This document shows positions 15,201 through 27,659 of a stretch of DNA of 64,000 nucleotides, piece after piece. Where the stretch lies: NCBI RefSeq assembly GCF_020184175.1, contig NC_065533.1:42012351-42076350 (forward strand). Direction: 5' to 3'. Within the stretch, counting starts at the first letter, position 1. The number at the start of each line of letters is the position of its first letter. Made by a program: the position numbers and the translations under genes. The notes beneath the pieces were generated by a model. The model was not told the DNA's origin. It worked only from the letters and a program-made list of their open reading frames with translations, and did not search any database. This stretch comes from Aphis gossypii (taxonomy: Eukaryota > Arthropoda > Insecta > Hemiptera > Aphididae).

Positions 15201-18200
15201 TAATTTCGAATAAAATGCATGCAAAAAATATAAGTTGAACAATATTCTAGGTATGGAACCATGGAAGAGTACACAATTATCGGCATGCGAAATTATTTTA
15301 TTTCATTAACATAAAATTATGTTACTTACATATTGTGATAACTAGAGTAAGCTTGTATTTTGTTCAGCACATTGTACATAAATATTTTTATTTATTTGTA
15401 TTATATGCTACATATAAGTAATTTACTTTCACTATTAAGTAAAACTTCCTGTAATTATATATATTTAATATTAAACCAACTATGCAAATAAATGGCTTGG
15501 CATTTTTTGTACTTATTTTTGAATTATAGATACATGATACATAAAGAAACACATACAAACCACTACATTACTAATGTGCTATGAAAATTTGATTGAAAAA
15601 TCACATACATTTTTTCTCTATAACTATAAATGTACTAAGTTTATAAAATTAAAAATTATAATAACTGAACTCGGTTCTAAACATTATAAAGTATCAATTA
15701 TGTTGGTATTATATTATACCGTACCTAGGTCCTAGGTATACAAAGAAATTGAAAGATTACATACAACTAATAAAAATTATAAATTAAGTACTACACATGG
15801 AAACAGAGGTGTTTGATATTATCAACATACTTCAGGCAATGAACTGATTAATTAACAATGGAAACAATTAAATTTATCATATAAATTATGTAATAAGAAT
15901 TTAAATGATGTATAAAAATATAAATGTATAATTTAATTAAATCTTACCCATTTGGAAAGTGTTAATGGGTGATGACATCCGCCCATCTCCGCCATTAGAA
16001 TATGCCAATACTCGAAGTTTGTACACTTTTCCAGGTGTCAGGTTAGTAATGTATGCTTCTAATTTGCTTTCGATTTCAATAATCGTATCATTTGCAGTAC
16101 TCATGTCTTGATCGTTTTCCCAAACCCGCACCTAACAATTCATATGTAAATCAAAGATTATATTAATTATTGGTTTTAATGATATACAAACCTTATAGCC
16201 TTTGATTGGTTCTTCTTCTAGTGTTGGTTGTACATATCGCCAAGTCACATGTATGGTACCTGGATTTATGCCATCTATTATAACAGATGATGGTGGTTTT
16301 TGTGGAGCTTTTCTATATGTTCGTTCTGTAAAAACAAAATATTATGTAGTTTTAGTCACTCTTTGCATCATGACTCATATTTTTAGTGCATAAAATTAAT
16401 TTATTATTATTTAATTCCATTTTCATTAAACATTAGTACTTTTTTTAATAATCAATCTTTAGTTAAATTGTTAATAACAAATGACCAATAATACAGAAAA
16501 AAACATGCAAGTTGATATTAACTTAAAAAAATCAATCAAATAATATTTAAAATTATTTGTTTACAAAAATAAAAGTTTCTCTAATGTTACTTATTACTGA
16601 GTAATGAAATTTAAAATATTACCAATATATCGCTCACTCTCTGGACCTTCTCCAGCTGAATTGAAAGCCATAACTTTTACGTAATATTCTGTATCTGGTT
16701 GCAATCCAACAATAAGTGCCCAAGGCCTAACAAATCTACTTAAATAATATACAGCATCTTCTTCTTTCTCATTCTTATCTTTTTTCCAATACTTTAACTA
16801 CAGAATATATTAAATGGTTATGTTTTTATGAAAAATTTTAATAACATATTTTGTATTAAAGTACAGTTATACTTTAAGCCATGAAAGACCACAACTCTGC
16901 CATGCATATAAGTATGGAATTCCCCCGTCCGTCACTAAACAGTCAAAGCCTTGAAACTGGTGCTAGGTGCTGTGTAATGCATTATTCACCACAACGCTGT
17001 AGTCTCTCATGGCGTACTGTATAGTGGGTCATATTTAATATTCTTAAATATACTTACTCTATGACCAATTAATTTACCGCGCAGCATTTCCCGTGATTGA
17101 TCAATTGGTACCCAACTTACATTAATGGCAGTTGAGTTGTAAGAAATAGCAAACACTTGCTGTGGAGATACTTGTGGCATATCTTCTGCACTGTATATCA
17201 CTTTAGGATCTGATATAGGACCAGCACCGAATGAATTAAAAGGCTGTAGATACACAAAATTAATTATACAAATAGAGGATAATTTTATAAATAAAGTAAA
17301 AACTATTACTTGAACTTTGACTTCATATTTAGTATAATAAAATTCTGGCTTTATGTGCACCACTGCCATTCCAATATTACCACTATCTTGCAATGTCTCA
17401 TACTGAAAATCTGTATCATGATCCAAACGTCTCCAATATATTTTATAATAGATACCTGGTCCATTTTGATCTTGAGGAAGTAGTGGCTATATGATATAAA
17501 TAAGTGTACTTAGACCAATTCAAAGAAAATAAAGTAACAATGACTTACTTTCCACACAATTGTTAAATCTCCAATTTTGCCATCACCTCCAGTGATATTT
17601 GTAGGTGCTTTATACGGACGATCAGCTGGTGTGTTAACTTGAGGTGAAGGAAGAGATATTTCACCAAAGCCAAGCTCATTTCCTGCTATCATTCTAAATT
17701 CATACTTGGACCAAGGTTGCAAAACATTTTCTAAAAATGCTTCTTTACGTCCATTATACCTATCAACTTCCTTGACTATAAAATCTGCAATATACAATAA
17801 TAGTTTTAAGCATTGTGAAACATAAATTTATAAATTCAAAATTACCTGTGGCAACTGTATACCAAGTACTGTTCCATTGTGAGCGGGCGCTTACTATATA
17901 ATGTGTAATTTGACGACCGTTTGATGCACCATCAGACCATTGAAGTTTGGCAGATGTCTTTATGACTTCAACTTGTAGTCCACCTATACAAAAAAATAAT
18001 TTAATGAACTGTAATTACATAGTACATACAAATTGTATTGCAATATTTAGGTAAAAATATAATATTACCTGGAGGTCCAGGAGGTCCATCAACAAATAAA
18101 GTAGTTGTTGATGATATTTCCCCAACTACACTGTGTACAAAACATTTGTATTCACCAGAATCTTCCAATGTCATGTTACGAATGTAAAGCTCTCCACTAT

Positions 18201-21200
18201 TTATGCTCTTTAACATTAAATTATTAATAAAAATAAATTAAATGCAAAGGTACAATGAGTACTTGATAAATTTTGGTAATAACTGTTTTTTGCAATTGCT
18301 TAATTATGCAATAGCATACTATCGATTTAAAATTTTGTTTGTCACTACCATATTATGTAGAAACTAGTTAAATAGAAAATTTTCAATTTATTAAGAAAAA
18401 TAAGAACTCCATCTTCGGTTGGCCAAACTCTCTTCAAAAACAATATTAAATAGACTTTTTATTGGACAGTGGACACACATGTTTAACATAACACATGGGT
18501 ACCTAATGGCAAATTAAGAAAAACCAATGTACACTACCAGTAGTATCGAACTATCAGTCAACCATATTTTTACAGATTTTTATAGTATACAGATGAACAA
18601 TGAACGTAATACCCTCAACATTTCCAAAACCCTAAACTAGCGTTTCTCAAAGTATGGGTTGCAACCCTCTGATGGGTCGTCAGTCAATTTTTGGTGGGTC
18701 ACAAAATTTTTTTTGAATAATATAGATTCCAAAAAATGTATGTTAAATTAATATTAAATATATTATTATAGCAATAGAGAACCAAAAATTACGTAGGTAA
18801 TAAATAATAATTCATACTAAATAACCTAATAAAAATGTACACATATTTATATAATAAGAATTTTTTTTTTAACTTCTTTTTAAAAAGTGAAACAATGTGG
18901 GTCGCAAAAGATTTTTCAGGGGAAATTTGGGTCCCAATACTAAAAAAATTGAGAATCACTGCCCTAGACGCAGCAGTTGGACCAAACACAGATACCACTA
19001 ATCAAGTTTTGATATTTATAAGAAAATCTTTTTTTTATAATTTATTTTAAATAACATAATTTGAGAAACTTTATTGATTAGTAAAAAACTTTAATTTATA
19101 CATATAATAACTAATGACCGCTGCTACCAATGTTAATTTAAGATCAATAAAAAAAAAAATAATAATAACTAACACAAAATAAAAATAATATTTATTTATT
19201 GACCTTTAATGGGAAGATGAAAAATTCAAAGAATTGTATTGTTAATTATTAATATTAATCATTTTAAAATTAAAATAAAATATATAAAGTTTTTTATTTC
19301 TGAGAACCAATGGTATATTGATACATGTATTTTTGTAAATAATATTATAACTACCTATTTATTTCTTAAATTCTTAGCAGATCAAAGATGAAATTCTTAT
19401 GTACTTTTTTTTAATTATATACAATTATTCATTTATTAAAAAATGTTTAATATATTAAAATTTATGAGATAAAAATTATTTATTTATTACCTATAACATA
19501 ACCTATATCCTATAACCTATAATATATAATAAGCCAATACAAATACTTAACAATTTGAAATGATTTAAAAGATTAATACTCACAACATGTCCCGTAAGTT
19601 CAGAATTAGAATTAACCAATGGCATATTGTTGTGGGTCCAAACATATGCAATATCTAAGAGTTCATCAGAAACAGCTTGGCAACGTAATAGTAAGTCATG
19701 TTTAACAATTGATCTGATTTGGGGATTTAGTTGTTCAATGAACACAGGGCCACCTACAGTAAAGTTATGATAATTAAAAAAATGTAAAATAGAAATATTA
19801 TAATATAATTACTTAACGAAACATAAACTTACGCATAACAATAAGTCTTCCATGACTTTCTGCAATTCCATACAAATTTTCAGCAATACATACATACATG
19901 CCTTCATCATCTCTACCAATTGGATCTATAATTAAATTTCCATTTTCTAATATGCGACGCCTACCCCCAGCCCCTAAACAAAAATTAATAGAATGTTAAT
20001 GAAATATGTGCAAAATACATAAAAATAAATACAGTTAATAAAATCAGTAATTGAAACATTTTATTATAACAAAACAATTTTTGAATGAATCAAATATAAA
20101 ATAATGTTGTGTGGTTGTGTCCTAATGATGTTTGGACACTTATGGTCGCACGGTAGTCAATGTGTTAAATTATTCATTAATTAATTTATAAAACATAACA
20201 ACTAACCTATTGTGTATCCATCTTTTTTCCATGTAAATTTAGGTCTAGGTGCAGCTTCAGGATTACATTTAATTGTAACATTTTTGCCTTCAGCGCCATA
20301 TATTTCAGGCTCCAAAGGTTTTTTCTTAAATGATGGCCGTAAAGCTATAAAAAGAAAATTTCATTATGAATTTTTCACTATAATGTTTTATACACTAAAG
20401 AATGTCATTAACTTACATAGCACTCTTAACTGTGCAGATGAGTAACGGGTTTTTAAAGTATTGCGAGCTTGACATTGATACATTCCTGAATCTTTTTCAT
20501 GTTCTAAATATTTTATGCTCAATACATTGTCTTGTATCACATACCGTTTTTGATCATCAGGTAATAGTTTATCAATTTCTAGTGGTTCACCATTTTTAAA
20601 CCACTTATATGTTACATCTGGAACGCCAAAAGCTTCACATGTCCATGTCAAATCTGACTGGTGATCCATGTGTTTATCTTCCAGTGGGATTGTGAAGTTA
20701 GGTTCAGCTAAAATAATATATGGTTCATAATATAATAACCATAACATCAGATGCACATATCTAATACAGCGAACATTCAAAAATATTATGAAAAATACTT
20801 AAAAAGCAACACCTATAATAAATATTTCCAATCATCTGCAGACTTAAAAGTTATGTGTACAAATAGTTTATTTGTAAAACAGTTGTTGGCCAATGGACAA
20901 TTACATAGCGAACAATTTAATTCAGGAATAATTCCTGATAGTTAAATATAATTAGATATATTTTTGTACATAAATAGAAATTGTTTAATGCATTAACATC
21001 AACTTTATACTGATAGATAAAAGCATGGAATCACAAAAATGATTCATTAAGTTCTTTAGCAAAACTACATAATGTTACCGTACTTTTAATTACCTTGTAT
21101 TGTTAGAGTAACACTTTTCTCTTTACTATCCCGGTCATTAAAAACATGGCAATTATATTCTCCTTGATCTTCCACTTTAACTTCAGGAATTATCAATACA

Positions 21201-24200
21201 CGATTGTAGCTTGTCAAATAAGAGCCTTTAGGTAACGGAGAACCTTTTCTTGTCCAATTATATGAAGGTACAGGACTAAAATTAAAAGTAGTCAAAATTG
21301 TTTTTATTAGAAAAAAAAATCACTTAATAATTTAATAATGGAGAATATTTAAATTAATTTTAGTTTAACAAATACTGAGTTATAATTGTACATTATATAT
21401 ATTTAACAGGCTTTGATGAAATGAAAGTTACAATAATAATTATAAAAGGAAAATAACTATTGATTAACCAATGACTAAAATTTTTCATTTATTAAAATAT
21501 TGCCATAGTTAATTACTTTATTAGGAATCATTATAATTATAAGCTTGGCCTGGGAATAATATAATTATTTTAAAATATAATACGCAATAGTAATTAGTAA
21601 AGCGAAGATTTGTATGCATTTGCATATTTATTCTGGTTGATCGTATGATATGCTAAGTGAACACAAAATTTGTTTCATGACTTAAAAATTTAAAAAATGA
21701 AACTCTTTTAGTGCATATATTGACATTTTTTCTATTTTAATTGCATATTTCATCTTTTAGTGCATATTTCGATGTTTTTTTTTATTTTTTAGACATTTTT
21801 TAAATAAATACTTTTGTCTATTATAATACAAGAAAAAAATTATTATGTTTTATACTTGTAGGAATATACGATTTTTCCAAATATGGCCTTAGGGTTTATA
21901 TCAATAATCGGGGTAGTAAAATATAACTTTTTTTTTTCTAATTTTCTATGCATATTTAAGATTTAGTTTTAGATATTTAGTTAGTTTTTAATGCATATAA
22001 ACCCACACTCTGGTAATTAGTAAGTTTTATAATTTTTTTAATTTCTATACAATTTCTAAATTCAAAATATATTTCTCTTTGTGTTTAGTCTAAATTTATT
22101 TGAATAGCTTTGTATACATGCCTATATTCACATAGATCATACAATTTGATATACAAAAGAAGATTAATCAATTAAAAAAAAACACTGGCACTTAATAACT
22201 CATATTGCTTAAAGAACATCAGTCACTAAACATAATTCTTCTTCAATATTCATATTTTTTTTTATTATTTATTAGGCATTGTCAAATATTATGACAAGGA
22301 AATAACATAAATTCTAGCATAAAAATGTATTTTCAATATTATTATTATAACAAATATATTAGATATTTTAAAGATGAAATTTGGAAACTGGTGTATAAAA
22401 AAAAAAAATAGAATAATAATCTTACTATGCGAATGCAACACATTCAAGTCTAACTTCTTGGCCAGCAATAGGTGCTTCTGGAAAAGCTTTTGGGAAGTTG
22501 TTGGGTAGTATAAGTTGTTGATAGTCAGCTACAAAAAAAAAAATAATAATAATAATAAAATAATAGTAATAATAGTAAATAAATCAACATACACATTAAA
22601 TAACATTATAAAAATACAAGTACATACAATGTGTCACTACATGTAACTGGAACAAGGGCCCATTCTTGCCGGTATTTGAAACTTCACTTTGCACATTGCA
22701 ACTATAGTTACCAGCATCACTTTCTTCCAAAGCGGAAAAATATAAGTATCCATCGTATGAGACGAACACTCTACGATCTTCTTGAACCAAGTTAGGAAAT
22801 GATTCTCTGACCCAATAATATCTCACCTCTAAAAACGATCAAAATTAATAGACACAATTCATTTGAAAGTAAATAATAAAAATATTTTATAAATCATTTC
22901 TCACCAGGGAAATATTGAGGAGGATCACAAAATATTGTTTTTCCCCAATTCTTATTACCACGTTCAAGAGGACGTTGTAAATTAAATTCACCAATAAATC
23001 CAAATGAAAGTTGTATGCTTTCAGAAACTACAGAACCAAACATATTTGATGCTTTACAATGATATCGACCTCTATCTTCATCCTGTTATAACCAATATTA
23101 TTTGTTTATATACATTGATCACCAATTTAAATACAAAAATTATGTTATTCATTGTTACCCTTTTAGGAGCATAAATAATAAGAGTTCCGCCACTTAATGT
23201 GAATCTCTTATTACTTAGTGGATCAATTTTTGTAGCTAACAATTGATCCTGGTTATCATATTCTTCTTTAAACCACTCATATGTTGGTGTTGGATAACCT
23301 CCAGCAACACAACTAAATTTTTTTTTAACAATATATAATACATAAATAGTTAAATATAATAAAATATTCATTTTTAAATAAGTTAATTAATATTTTTATT
23401 CATATAATTAATAACAACAATGTAAATTTCTTATTATTGTGTATACATACCTCAAAGCTACATCATTGGTAATTGATATTCTAGAACTATCAAATACTAC
23501 ATCTGTAGGTTCTTTAATAAAATAAGGACCTCGGGGCACTTTTTGCTGATCATCAATGTTATAGCCATACTTATAAGAACGTTCTTCAACTATTAAATGT
23601 TGTTTATTTAGTGGCATTTCACATATATAAAGCAAATGTCGATCTCCTGGAACTTTTTCAAATCCCCATTTTTGTAATTGAACTGAATATCTGAAAAAAA
23701 AAATAATATTTGGAATTAACATTTTTACAAAATTAATTGTGATATGATATTTTCTATTAATTTAATAGAAGGTATTTTCATAAATTGAATTTGATTAGTA
23801 ACATAAGAATGTATATATTATTTTCTCAAGATAACATTATAACGACTTACGTATATGCAAGATAATCTCTGTTTAATGTAGTGTGTTGTTCAGGTAATAA
23901 TGCTCCTTCGATATTCATAAGTGGAGTATTGTTGTCTACATCATTTACCCATACTCCAGGGCTTGTTTGCTTACCACCCACATACCACTGTCTATGTTGA
24001 GGGTCCTGTTTCAAGAGTTGATTTACGAGAAAACCATGCTCATTTATGTCAGTAACACTAACTAAATCACCTCCAGAAGCCTACAAAAAAACAGGTTCAA
24101 AATTAGTTGTTTAAACTATAAAACTGTTTTAAGTATAAAACAAATAATTTACACTATTTACAGATATAAGTGATATTTTAGTTAAATTAATTATTAGGAA

Positions 24201-27043
24201 TTATAAAAAATGTCCTTATTATATATATATAATATATCCTTTTTGTGTAAAGTCGTCATATATATATTTTGAGTATGTTAAGTAGGTACAATTAAAAAAT
24301 GATATAGAACGTAATTCAAAGATAAGTACAAATTCAATTTTTTTTTTAGTCTTAAAATAAGTGTTAAACCAAGGTTTAATACTATAATTATGGAAGGGAA
24401 GCTATGATTTTGAATATGATATACAAAAATAAACAATATACCTGTAAGTAATCTTGAAATTGATAAATAAGTATGAAATAGGCCTATTTATTTTCATATA
24501 CAAATTTATGAAAGATTAAATTAATTAATTAAGAGAGTTGGAAATTTATGGCAATAGCCATAAAGGGCCCAAAGTCATTTTTGACAGGGTCCCATAGTGG
24601 GCTATCTATTAACATGGTACCTATTTTAAAAATTTCACAGATATAATTAATAAATATCATACAAGATAATTTTAAAATAAAAGTATTTTTACCAATTTTT
24701 GACATAATAATATGTCAAATTAAATATAATTTAAAGGCTTACATAATGTTTGTAATATCTTTAATTTTTCAAAACCTTAATCACTTTTGGGACCAGATGA
24801 AATTACTGTAAAAAAAACCATATAATTTCATACAAATGTATTAATCAGATATAAGTTCAGATTTAACAAGTCAACTGCTATCAATCAAAGAAATAATGAA
24901 TATTAAAAATTTAAATAGTATTCAAACAGTGACATCATATATTCTTGAAAATGATTTTGCTACAAGTTATTCTGATATATCAGGAGCATGTATAATTTAT
25001 GAAGACACCTTTGAGCACAATAGGTACTGCAACTAGTAATCAAGTCTTATATTTTAAGTAATATTAATAATATAAATATATTATAAGACTTATATAAGTC
25101 TATACCTATTAAATTATATAAAAAATTAGGACCACGTTTTGCGGGGAAAAAAAGTAATTAATCAAAAGGAAAGATCATAATATAGAATAATATTGATAAA
25201 TCAAAAAATAAAAAAATTAGATTTTTAAAAAAAAAAATCTTTTAACATTTTTGGAAAACTATTGAGCCAACCTCCTCGCGGTCTTCTGGGTAACCCTAAT
25301 AGGCTTAGATTTAGTAAAATATGTTAATATATGCAAATAAATTAATACAAACATACTATTATAAAGGAAAAGATTACGCCCAAACATTTTATGGATTTAA
25401 GCCCCAAAGTGTTATCTTTTTTGGGTAAATGCGCCCAAACGTATTTCTTTCATAATTTATTTGACATTGCCAGTAACGGTTACAACTACAGAAAAATCTT
25501 TTTCAAAACTCAAAATAATAAAAATACTATTTAAGGAACTCAATTGGACAAGAGCGACTATCCAACATTTCAGTATTAAATATCGAACAATGTCATACAA
25601 AAGAGATAGATACCTATAGAAAAAATTGTGACAAATTTTTCAATTATGAAAGCAAAAAGAATGAAATTTGATTGAGTATTAATTAATTAATATATTGTTA
25701 GTATTATAATTTTTTTTTAAATTGTTAATTATATGAAATTTTCAAACTTATTCTAATTATCCAAGTATAGATGTATAAGTATAAATACAGGTATTATTAA
25801 TTCTATGACATAGAATACAATATGTAGTTAAAATAAAAAAAATAATAATCAATTAGTTTTATCAACAAAATAAAAAATGTCTATATAGTAGCATTTTATG
25901 TTATGTACTTGATAGTTATAGGGCCCACAATTTATATTTCCCCAGGTCCCTAAACAACCAAGTTTCAGCACTGGCAATGAGTGAAAATTGCAGACATACA
26001 TAGTCAACGTGTTAATTCCATAATGACCATTAGAAGCATCAATTTTTAAACTGCAGAGAAGGAACAAGAGAGATTATGTTGAACCAATTTAAAATATTAT
26101 CTATAAATACAATCATATCTCTGCCCTACATATACTAGACATAATTACTGAGTACTGAGGTGTATTTTAACATAATAGGTAATCTTTAAAAAAAATTTAA
26201 ACAATGTTTTATGAGCAGTGGCATATTTAGAGGGAGGGTCAAGGAGGGCAATTGCCCCGAGTAGTACTTTTTTAGGAAGCAGTAAATTTAACTGGATGCT
26301 TTTTTTTAAAACAGGTTTATAATATTTCACTATTTTGTAAATAGATGAAAAAATAAATTAATAAATGTTACAATTTACTTTGATTATTTTGTTATCATGG
26401 GTACTACTGAGAGTACCTACAATTTTCAATATTCTAAGGCACTGGGTAGATATTTAATTTTTATACTGCATGATACTATTAACATATCACATGTGTTGTA
26501 AGCTTTTTTATGGGTAAGAAAAATTGTCACAATAAAAAACCGGTGAGAGGAACACGGAAAATATTATTTTAAAGGGAATAAAAAAAATTGTGTACACAGG
26601 TCAGCAAAATTCTAAATACCACCACAATGTATGGGTATTGTTAAACAACCGATAATGTACAAATAAAATATAACATGCACTTGTGGAAATGATTTACAGT
26701 TTATATCCAACACGAAAACGTACCACCGCAGCACACGGTACAACTTACAGCTAATAATGAATACTGTATTTTGATAATATAAACATAATGTCGTGTTCTA
26801 AACAGAGGACATTAAAACAAACGCATTTGCTTTTGAGACATTAGGTACACATACCAAACAGTTTCTGTGGGCTTCACTTCTCGGTCGGTACGGCGACTTT
26901 ACAAACTTATAACAGGAGGTGCTGTACTGGATCCAGTGCTGCGGACAATGCCATTCGGTGTCCAAGTTATTGATTTGCGACCGAGTGGACGGTGTCGAGC
27001 ACCACAGGACGGCCAAAACGCACAGATAGCTGGACTTGATCAT
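12226..27043 (-). CDS. Cont: Contactin, C-type lectin/Ig/FnIII GPI-anchored adhesion protein
   Basis: Predicted insect Contactin, a cell-surface adhesion protein of septate junctions that in Drosophila works with Neurexin IV and Neuroglian. Exons in transcript order: 26855-27043, 23851-24080, 23451-23690, 23159-23312, 22905-23082, 22628-22828, 22426-22528, 21094-21275, 20417-20707, 20207-20344, 19833-19973, 19584-19753, 18069-18207, 17846-17983, 17549-17784, 17310-17486, 17058-17243, 16623-16797, 16192-16325, 15948-16131, 12226-12320. All junctions are GT/AG, phases agree and the sum is 3,681 nt (1,226 aa). A signal peptide (MIKSSYLCVLAVLWCS) is followed by a C-type lectin domain (about 31-195, CPQHWIQYSTSCYKF), which distinguishes insect Contactin from Neuroglian. 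Six Ig domains (about 200-785; SCVAGGYPTPTYEWF, CEAFGVPDVTYKWF, CNPEAAPRPKFTW) and four FnIII domains (about 786-1195) follow. The last exon ends in a hydrophobic tail (VCLSIVLLLRLYSII) with no cytoplasmic part, a GPI-attachment signal. The start is the methionine of the signal peptide. Confidence 0.95.
12321..15947 (-). other. Last Contactin intron (3.6 kb)
   Basis: The donor is ATGG|GTAAGAT at 15,948/15,947 and the acceptor is TTTTCCAG|GTAATCCC at 12,321/12,320. Both are phase 1 and rejoin a glycine codon. The intron is AT-rich; I see no gene or complete element inside it. It separates the fourth FnIII domain from the exon that carries only the GPI-anchor signal. Confidence 0.8.
16866..17026. 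repeat. Imperfect palindrome in a Contactin intron
   Basis: Inside intron 16,798-17,057, GCCATGAAAGACCACAAC (16,878-16,895) is answered by the inverted but diverged GCTGTAGTCTCTCATGGC (16,995-17,012). Similarity extends a few bases outward. The segment is less AT-rich than the rest of the intron and has no open frame. It looks like an old short terminal-inverted-repeat element. Confidence 0.4.
18208..19583 (-). other. Contactin intron with a hAT-like insertion
   Basis: This intron splits the sixth Ig domain. The donor is ACATGTT|GTGAGT at 19,584/19,583 and the acceptor is GTTAAAG|AGC at 18,208/18,207; both are phase 0. It contains the hAT-like MITE at 18,638-18,961; the rest is AT-rich without features. 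Confidence 0.75.
18638..18961. mobile_element. Non-autonomous hAT-like MITE with target duplication
   Basis: The ends TAGCGTTTCTCAA and TTGAGAATCACTG are inverted copies. They are flanked by CCCTAAAC (18,630-18,637) and CCCTAGAC (18,962-18,969), an 8-bp target duplication with one mismatch. The body is about 324 bp, with 'gggtt' and 'gtgggtc' blocks near the ends, and is non-coding. Confidence 0.75.
21276..22425 (-). other. Contactin intron in the third Ig domain
   Basis: The donor after CATTCGCATA (22,426) and the acceptor TTTTAG|TCCTG (21,275) rejoin a tyrosine codon (phase 2) to give FAYPVPSYNW. The intron contains a non-autonomous element at 21,601-22,013; no other feature was seen. Confidence 0.75.
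21601..22013. mobile_element. Non-autonomous transposon (hAT-like) in a Contactin intron
   Basis: The insertion is bounded by direct repeats TAATTAGTAA at 21,591-21,600 and 22,014-22,023. Its left end (AGCGAAGATTTGTATGCATT) and the inverted right end (CAGAGTGTGGGTTTATATGC) match loosely. The interior repeats TGCATATTT several times. There is no coding capacity. The class is uncertain, because the duplication is 8-10 bases depending on where the ends are set. Confidence 0.6.
24081..26854 (-). other. First Contactin intron (2.8 kb)
   Basis: The donor is TGTTTG|GTATGT at 26,855/26,854 and the acceptor is TTGTAG|GCTTCTGG at 24,081/24,080; both are phase 0. It splits the lectin domain and contains a decayed hAT transposase (about 24,790-25,680) and the edge of a TGGCATATTTAGAGGG element near 26,218. 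Confidence 0.8.
24790..25680 (+). pseudogene. Decayed hAT transposase fragment
   Basis: On the plus strand, antisense to Contactin, a frame near 25,450 reads LPVTVTTTEKSFSKLKIIK. This is the signature of the C-terminal dimerisation domain of hAT transposases (families typically read VTVASAERSFSKLKLIK). Further similarity continues through short frames to about 25,680 (NFSIMKAKRMKFD), with stops and shifts. A preceding open stretch (about 24,850-25,035) is consistent with the middle of such a protein. It is broken by several stops and is certainly inactive. Confidence 0.65.
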
Positions 27044-27480
27044 TTTGAAAAGCGAAATAAATCAATCGCGCGCACGGTGTCACTACTGCTCGTTTACTGT
27101 GATGGCCGATTTCCGTTCATCGCGATTGACCAAGAACGTGAACGGCGTAAATTAAAAAAACCGAGCGACGGTTTATTGCAAGACAAAACAAAAAAAATAA
27201 TAATAAGCAGTGTAAGCGTTAAATTGCTTATACCTACCAATGACAAAACAGTAAACACGACGAGAAAATGTTAACAGTAGTGTTATCACCGCCGCCCGGA
27301 ACACGCCCGCCTCGACTGCGGTCGGGAACAATGCGCGAGGTGGTTTTTTTTTTTTTTTATCGTTGTTATCAGTTTCAATCAGCGGAATGTTCCGTCCGTA
27401 ATCCGTTGTCGTTCGCTCACGCCCGTCGATTGCGATGTGGAGCCGTGGAGGTAAAGACGTTCAAATTTCTAATAGGTATC
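27044..27480 (-). promoter_or_regulatory. Contactin 5' UTR and putative promoter
   Basis: This block is immediately upstream of the Contactin start on the minus strand. It is clearly richer in CG than the intergenic surroundings (CGCCGCCCGGAACACGCCCG near 27,288; GCCCGTCGATTGCG near 27,421) and has a T tract near 27,343-27,359. Position and composition suggest the promoter and 5' leader. No TATA element or initiator was assigned. Confidence 0.45.
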
Positions 27481-27561
27481 TAAAATTATTTGTGTTTGAA
27501 CCACAAGACGTGACAATAAAATTGATGAAAAAAGTCGGTGAAGCGTACGCCGCCTTTACCC

Positions 27562-27657
27562 GGGGCCGGATTTAGGGAGGGCTGAATGGGTTGCAGCCCA
27601 AGGGCCCCCCACAATGCATTCCGCCCACGGACCACCACATACCTAAATCCGCCCCTG
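27562..27657. mobile_element. Very short terminal-inverted-repeat MITE
   Basis: GGGGCCGGATTTAGG at the left and CCTAAATCCGCCCCTG at the right are inverted copies. The flanks CTTTACCC and CTTGTACCC are similar, as for a degraded target duplication. It is about 96 bp and GC-rich relative to its surroundings, and lies just upstream of the Contactin promoter region. Confidence 0.55.
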
Positions 27658-27659
27658 CT

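Noticed and set aside
12226..27043. Neuroglian (L1-type) identity for the Ig/FnIII gene
   Set aside because: The N-terminal C-type lectin domain and the GPI-type C-terminus without a transmembrane and cytoplasmic tail identify Contactin instead.
26867..27483. Plus-strand frames of 135 and 71 codons
   Set aside because: The first is antisense to the first Contactin exon and the second lies in its CG-rich 5' region; the minus-strand gene explains the open frame.
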